NCBI RefSeq assembly: GCF_007859715.1 | Contig: NZ_SJPG01000001.1 | Coordinates: forward strand, 1,638,728-1,702,727 | Direction: 5' to 3' | Length of the DNA stretch: 64,000 nt | Source of the DNA: Rubinisphaera italica | Lineage (GTDB): Bacteria > Planctomycetota > Planctomycetia > Planctomycetales > Planctomycetaceae | Shown here: in pieces, positions 60,442-64,000 of the stretch | Numbering within the stretch: the stretch's first letter is position 1 | Layout of the letters: the number at the start of each line of letters is the position of its first letter | Program-made: the position numbers and the translations under genes | The notes under the pieces: generated by a model | The model's input: the letters and a program-made list of their open reading frames with translations, nothing else | Told to the model about the DNA's origin: nothing | Databases searched by the model: none

Positions 60442-60458
60442 CCAGAGGCTGGCAGCGG

Positions 60459-61955
60459 CTAAGAAATAATTGGCTGAATAACTTCGCCACCGACGTCGGT
60501 TAAGCGGAAGCGACGGCCATTGTATTTGTAGGTCAGGCGAGTGTGGTTGATACCCAGCAGATGCAGGATCGTGGCGTGCAGGTCGTTAATGTGAACCTTG
60601 TCAACGGCTGCCTTGTAACCGATGTCGTCTGATTCGCCATAGGTTGTGCCTCCCTTGATGCCGCCACCGGCCATCCAGGCGGTAAAACAATGTGGATTGT
60701 GGTCTCTTCCAGGTTTAGCGGCCTTCTGAGCTACAGGCAGTCGACCGAATTCACCGCACCAAACGACAAGCGTGTCCTTCAAGAGGCCTCGCTGATCGAG
60801 ATCCGAAAGCAGACCGGCGACAGGTGTGTCCGTTTCTCCGGCGAACTGGCTGTGGTTGCCGTGAATATCGTTATGGCCGTCCCACGATCGCTGGTTTTCC
60901 ATGCCGCCGGAATAAATCTGCACCATGCGCACGCCCCGTTCGACCATTCGTCGAGCTGTCAGGCATTGTCGAGCAAAATGGTTACACTTTTCGTCGCCGA
61001 TTCCGTACAGATCCTGAATGTGCTTGGGTTCCGAATCAATATCCAGCGCTTCGGGAGCTGACGACTGCATTCGGTAGGCTAGTTCGAAGCTTTCAATTCT
61101 GGCGGCAAGTTCGGCTTCGGCCAAGTGTTGTTCCTTATGCAGATTGTTCAGGCGATTCAGCAAATCCAATTGATTTCTTTGAGCGTTCTCGATGTCCTGA
61201 ACTGGCAGCAGATTTTCAATTGCAGCTCCGGTTGGACTCAGATGCGTGCCCTGAAATACTCCCGGAAGAAATCCGGAACTCCAGTTAGAAGCGTGCCCCT
61301 TGGGGAGCCCTCGGCCTTTGGGATCACTCATCACCACAAAGCCAGGCAGGTCGCTGCTCTCACTACCCAATCCATACGTCACCCACGAACCGACACAAGG
61401 AAAACCCATTCGCGGCAATCCGCAATTCATCGCGAACAACGCAGGCGAATGGTTGTTAGATTCCGTATGACCAGAATGAATGAAGGCCATCTTGTCGACG
61501 TGTTCGCCCAGCTTTGGAAAGATCTCTGAAACCATCTTGCCGGACTCACCGCGTGGAGTGAATGCGAATGGAGACTTCATCAAGTTGCCGACGGCGTTCT
61601 TAAAGAAGCCGGTGGTGTTCGTAAATTCTGGAGCGAATTCCTTGATAGACTTGTCATTCCAGCGTTCGAGTTCCGGTTTGTAGTCCCACGTATCCACGTG
61701 ACTGGGGCCGCCGTTAACGAAGATCCAGATCACTCGTTTAGCCTTTGCCGCAAAATGTGTTTCCTGCGGTGCCAACGGATTCAGAGCACGACTGCCAAGG
61801 TCTTCGGCTGAGGCCGATGACAATAGACCCTGATCTTGTAGCAGACCGGCCAGTCCCAGCATGCCGAATCCACAGCCTGCTTTGGTCAGCACGTGGCGAC
61901 GACTGAGCAGGTTGGACTGAAAGTCGTATGTGGATTGTTCAAGATTAGTCGACAT
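60459..61955 (-). CDS. DUF1501 protein, Tat-exported
   Basis: 498 residues from ATG 61955, overlapping the PSD1 stop by 11 bases; a start 12 bases earlier exists. Twin-arginine signal SRRHVLTKAGCGFG near 18-31. Landmarks: FVNGGPSHVDTWDYKPEL near 79-96, VVWCGEFGRLPVAQ near 395-408 and GRDHNPHCFTAWMAGGG near 414-430. Partner of the right-edge PSD1 gene. Confidence 0.92.
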   Translation of the reverse strand: MSTNLEQSTYDFQSNLLSRRHVLTKAGCGFGMLGLAGLLQDQGLLSSASAEDLGSRALNPLAPQETHFAAKAKRVIWIFVNGGPSHVDTWDYKPELERWNDKSIKEFAPEFTNTTGFFKNAVGNLMKSPFAFTPRGESGKMVSEIFPKLGEHVDKMAFIHSGHTESNNHSPALFAMNCGLPRMGFPCVGSWVTYGLGSESSDLPGFVVMSDPKGRGLPKGHASNWSSGFLPGVFQGTHLSPTGAAIENLLPVQDIENAQRNQLDLLNRLNNLHKEQHLAEAELAARIESFELAYRMQSSAPEALDIDSEPKHIQDLYGIGDEKCNHFARQCLTARRMVERGVRMVQIYSGGMENQRSWDGHNDIHGNHSQFAGETDTPVAGLLSDLDQRGLLKDTLVVWCGEFGRLPVAQKAAKPGRDHNPHCFTAWMAGGGIKGGTTYGESDDIGYKAAVDKVHINDLHATILHLLGINHTRLTYKYNGRRFRLTDVGGEVIQPIIS

Positions 61956-64000
61956 AGATAAACTCATTCATGCTGAACAATGTTTGGCAAAGATCTGTGA
62001 GGGCAGTGTAGGCCGCTTGGGGATTTTCAGCCTGTTGATAAACATCGGTTTGTTGCTTCAGGAATGCTTCTGCTAACTGTGCTTCCTGCTCGGTGGGCTG
62101 GCGGCCGAATGCACGCTGATATGCATCCGTAATTGGGGCATCGGTACTCAGTTGCGCAGCGAATGCTTGGGCATAGTTTCGTCCCTGAGGACTGTTCATG
62201 AACATCAACGCTTGTGGAGCGATCGTAGTCGTCGATCGTTGTCCGATGCTAACCAGGTGTTCTGGCCAATCGAACAACATCATCATTGGAATCAGCTTAC
62301 TGCGTTTGATAAAGAAGTAGATGCTACGCCGTTTCATGTCAGCGTTTAACGTGCCGGGGCCATACATCGTTGGATCAAGCTGTCCGGCGACGACCAACAT
62401 GGAATCTCGAATGGCTTCTGCTTCAAGGCGGCGAGGCGTTCGTCGCCAGAGCAGTTTGTTGTCTGGATCGATCTTGTTACGCTCGGGATGAAATGCTGAT
62501 GACTGACGATAAACGCTGCTGAGCATGATCAGCTTATGCAGCCGCTTTAGCTTCCAGCCGTTTTCGATCAGGTCAGCGGCCAACCAGTCGAGAAGCTCAG
62601 GGTGTGTTGGCCGTTCTCCCTGAAAACCGAAATCATTGGGAGTTGACACAATTCCCTGGCCGAAATGATGCTGCCAGATTCGATTCACGATGACTCGAGC
62701 AGCAAGCTGCCCTGAAACGTTGTTTGGATCTGTTAACCATGTGGCCAGTTTTGCTCGGGTAAATTCCGTGGTCGCGTTTTCTGGCTTCGCCACCGCCCAT
62801 CGTGAGTCATCTGCTCCGTCGGCATTCAGCACCTGCAGTAGTCCACTCGTAACGACTTCCTGCTTCTGATGGACGTCACCGCGAGACAGCAGGTGCGTTG
62901 TTTCATAATAGTGCGGGTAGCCGCGACCGTTCGCGTGATGACTGAGTTTGGGAACGTTCTCGCTGTTGATCTGTACTTTCGTAAGTTTCACACCCGCGCC
63001 CTTGGCTTTGTGGTCGGCGAGCGATTTGTTGAGAGCTTTCCATGTTGATTGAGTTGACTTGAACCAGGCGAATGCGGCTTTGAGTTGTTCTGGATCTTGT
63101 GAACCATACTTCACGGCACGAACAGCAGCGAGTGTCGCCGCGTCCGGCCCAGTTCCACCAACAACGACGGGTGGTTCGGCTATGGTTGTAACGGAGAGTC
63201 GAAGTCGCCCGAGCACGTGTTTGGGGTTCGGATGGTCGAACTTCATTACGATCTTCAATTGTCCCGATTCCGATGGCAGCAAGGGCTGGGCAAATGTGAA
63301 AACTGCCGCGTTATCCTTACCGATGCCACCCGCGTCGACCGCCCATCCAGATGTCGTATTATCGTCGATGGAAGCCGCTACCGAGAGTTCACCAGTGTTT
63401 TGCTCATGTGTCGCCTGGGTGGCGGACAGCTTGATTTCGTTCGAGATCACGGTCTTCGTCTGAAGTTCCGACTTTTCCTCCGATTTCGGCTCTCCGATAT
63501 TAGTGACTTCATACGCAACGGTCAGATTGCTCAATACGAAGTTGCCGTTGCCAGCAAGTCCGGGACCTTTACGGGGAAGAGAATCATCAGTTAATGCCTC
63601 GATTCTCATCGCCGTGAGATTCCGTTGCGGAACTTTCGCATAGAATGTGATGGTGTTCTGGTTAGGTGTTTCCCCGGTTGCCAGGATGGAACTGTCCGGC
63701 TGAATCTCATAGTTGCCTTTGGATTCGATGTGACTGGGAGTAAGCACGATCCAGTCTTCTGTCGGGAGTTCGTCACCCAATTGGATCCAGGTATCGAACT
63801 CCGCCTGCAACGGACCGGCTTCGTAGTCATTGAGTGCCGTGATCAGTTCTTGCGTCTTTTCTGCAAAGACGCGACGTCTTGCTTCGTTCGCTTCGGGTTC
63901 TAGATCAAGCTCGACTTCACTGCGAATCGTCTTGGTAAACGTGGCTGCCAAACGATAGTAATCTCGAGAAGGAATGGGATCGAATTTGTGGTCGTGACAT
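61945..64000 (-). CDS. PSD1 planctomycete cytochrome-like protein, N-terminus cut by window edge
   Basis: The frame is open through the right edge. At the edge the sequence reads CHDHKFDP then IPSRDYYRLA, i.e. the end of the second haem-type motif of DUF1549, so about 350 N-terminal residues (signal, first CxxCH, most of DUF1549) lie outside. Inside: a carbohydrate-binding-like insert (DNTTSGWAVDAGG; HPNPKHVLGRLRLSV), then DUF1553 (NRIWQHHFGQGIVSTPNDFG; RRLEAEAIRDSMLVVAGQLD). The 3' end overlaps the DUF1501 start by 11 bases, so translation is coupled. A methionine at 63951 is not the real start. Confidence 0.92.
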   Translation of the reverse strand, partial: CHDHKFDPIPSRDYYRLAATFTKTIRSEVELDLEPEANEARRRVFAEKTQELITALNDYEAGPLQAEFDTWIQLGDELPTEDWIVLTPSHIESKGNYEIQPDSSILATGETPNQNTITFYAKVPQRNLTAMRIEALTDDSLPRKGPGLAGNGNFVLSNLTVAYEVTNIGEPKSEEKSELQTKTVISNEIKLSATQATHEQNTGELSVAASIDDNTTSGWAVDAGGIGKDNAAVFTFAQPLLPSESGQLKIVMKFDHPNPKHVLGRLRLSVTTIAEPPVVVGGTGPDAATLAAVRAVKYGSQDPEQLKAAFAWFKSTQSTWKALNKSLADHKAKGAGVKLTKVQINSENVPKLSHHANGRGYPHYYETTHLLSRGDVHQKQEVVTSGLLQVLNADGADDSRWAVAKPENATTEFTRAKLATWLTDPNNVSGQLAARVIVNRIWQHHFGQGIVSTPNDFGFQGERPTHPELLDWLAADLIENGWKLKRLHKLIMLSSVYRQSSAFHPERNKIDPDNKLLWRRTPRRLEAEAIRDSMLVVAGQLDPTMYGPGTLNADMKRRSIYFFIKRSKLIPMMMLFDWPEHLVSIGQRSTTTIAPQALMFMNSPQGRNYAQAFAAQLSTDAPITDAYQRAFGRQPTEQEAQLAEAFLKQQTDVYQQAENPQAAYTALTDLCQTLFSMNEFIYVD

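Overview
This window is a Planctomycetota chromosome segment, most likely order Planctomycetales, of moderate GC. The basis is its content: five proteins with the DUF1549/DUF1553 'planctomycete cytochrome' architecture (PSD1), five Tat-type DUF1501 proteins, two DUF1592-type (PSD3) cytochrome-like proteins with two DUF1552 partners, plus exported beta-propellers and a BlaI/M56 pair. These families are hugely expanded in Planctomycetes. Many genes lack a clear Shine-Dalgarno site, so several starts were chosen by signal-peptide position. No rRNA, tRNA, CRISPR array, prophage or intact transposase was seen.

Layout. 1-2.1 kb: 3' part lost of a sodium:solute symporter gene. 2.7-4.2 kb: exported neutral-ceramidase-like protein. 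4.2-5.6 kb: gene-poor stretch with a decayed gene. 5.6-6.9 kb: small unknown protein and an exported xylose-isomerase-like TIM barrel. 7.3-11.7 kb: PSD1-DUF1501 pair (+). 12-17 kb: PSD3-DUF1552-unknown operon (-). 17.5-19.4 kb: PQQ-dependent dehydrogenase (+). 19.9-28.5 kb: four-gene minus-strand run PSD1, DUF1501, DUF1552, PSD3. 29.3-34.7 kb: PAS-AraC regulator divergent from another PSD1-DUF1501 pair. 35.2-39.0 kb: exported endonuclease/phosphatase-family protein, gene remnant, bidirectional terminator, and a BlaI - M56 peptidase/secretin-like operon with a clear double operator. 39.8-47.5 kb: operon DUF1501, PPC-repeat protein, PSD1 with Ig-like domain, cytochrome-WD40 protein. 47.8-53.1 kb: two PQQ-like propellers, an integral membrane protein and an atypical SDR. 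53.4-59 kb: a three-domain isochorismatase/ThuA/SMP-30 fusion divergent from a second ceramidase-like protein and a kelch protein. 59.3-64 kb: CorA-type channel and a last PSD1-DUF1501 pair, cut by the right edge.

How it fits together: nearly everything is exported and looks like periplasmic redox or hydrolytic machinery. PSD proteins carry haem-binding CxxCH motifs and are always paired with a Tat-exported partner (DUF1501 with PSD1, DUF1552 with PSD3). The joint function is not known; an oxidative step in breakdown of environmental polymers is an inference only.

Between genes there are three families of short non-coding repeats: R1, a structured 3'-flank element of about 200 bp; R2, a GC-rich palindromic element with terminal inverted repeats; and R3, an element of about 105 bp with imperfect terminal inverted repeats. 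These account for much of the non-coding DNA and are the least explained part of the window.
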